The notes under the pieces were generated by a model. The model searched no databases and was not told the DNA's origin. It saw nothing but the letters and a program-made list of their open reading frames with translations. Source: Atribacterota bacterium (GTDB taxonomy: Bacteria > Atribacterota > Phoenicimicrobiia > Phoenicimicrobiales > Phoenicimicrobiaceae). From it: DNA of 5,217 nt. The DNA lies in assembly GCA_030666935.1 (NCBI GenBank), contig DAOUWX010000145.1, positions 1-5,217 on the forward strand, in the 5' to 3' direction. This document shows, one piece after another, positions 5,139 through 5,217 of this stretch; positions within the stretch are counted from its first letter, which is position 1, and every line of letters begins with the position of its first letter. Position numbers and translations under genes: made by a program.

Positions 5139-5158
5139 GGACGTATGGTTATACGTCC
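5139..5158. repeat. Perfect 8-bp inverted repeat (hairpin) with GGTT loop
   Basis: GGACGTAT and ATACGTCC are exact complements separated by GGTT. An alternative longer-range pairing exists between GAGAGGA (5127-5133) and TCCTCTC (5156-5162). No T-tract follows on either strand, so this is not a standard Rho-independent terminator, although it could still act on the end of the glycosylase transcript. Confidence 0.7.
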
Positions 5159-5192
5159 TCTCTCACAATAAAAAGTTAGTTTACTTACGTAG

Positions 5193-5211
5193 GACAGGCG
5201 TCTCGCCTGTC
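5193..5211. repeat. Perfect 8-bp GC-rich inverted repeat (hairpin) with TCT loop
   Basis: GACAGGCG and CGCCTGTC are exact complements around TCT, with further weak pairing outward if G5192 is bulged. It is the most GC-rich short segment in this AT-rich window. It lies at the window edge, so what follows on the 3' side is not visible; no T-tract is seen in the six bases available. Confidence 0.7.
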
Positions 5212-5217
5212 TATGCA

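Overview
The window is AT-rich bacterial DNA. It carries six protein genes, all on the + strand, and two repeat-filled intergenic stretches at the 3' side. The organism cannot be named from the sequence. The archaeal-type phosphoglycerate mutase, ComB, the M42 peptidase, strong purine-rich ribosome binding sites and low-complexity repeats fit an anaerobic, uncultivated bacterial lineage of the Atribacterota, Aerophobota or Omnitrophota kind. That placement is inference only.

Left part (1-1198): the 3' end of a cofactor-independent phosphoglycerate mutase (apgM type), followed after 21 bp by a complete comB-like 2-phosphosulfolactate phosphatase. The two look cotranscribed. Middle (1195-2866): a consensus TTGACA box overlaps the comB stop codon and probably starts a second unit. 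That unit contains a class V PLP-dependent aminotransferase of the alanine/serine-glyoxylate type and, 11 bp later, a small VanZ-like membrane protein. A perfect 14-bp palindrome sits where this promoter would open or start. Next (2867-4036): a 126-bp intergenic region with another 14-bp palindrome and a possible extended -10 box, then an M42 metallo-aminopeptidase with a TTG start set by a strong GGAG site.

Right part (4037-5217): a DNA glycosylase of the HhH-GPD superfamily (endonuclease III-related, MagIII/COG2231-like) stands alone between two non-coding stretches of 278 and 228 bp. Both stretches are built from the same two kinds of short degenerate tandem repeat, a 7-bp unit around GTAT and an 8-bp unit around CCAGTTAA (or its complement TTAACTGG). 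The last 80 bp also hold two compact perfect hairpins. The glycosylase has the catalytic Asp but lacks the lyase Lys and the fourth cluster Cys.

Functionally, most of the window is central and housekeeping metabolism: lower glycolysis/gluconeogenesis, possible C3-sulfonate metabolism, amino-group transfer, peptide turnover and base-excision repair. I see no CRISPR array, transposase, phage gene, tRNA or rRNA. The most unusual content is the paired composite repeat architecture around the glycosylase gene.
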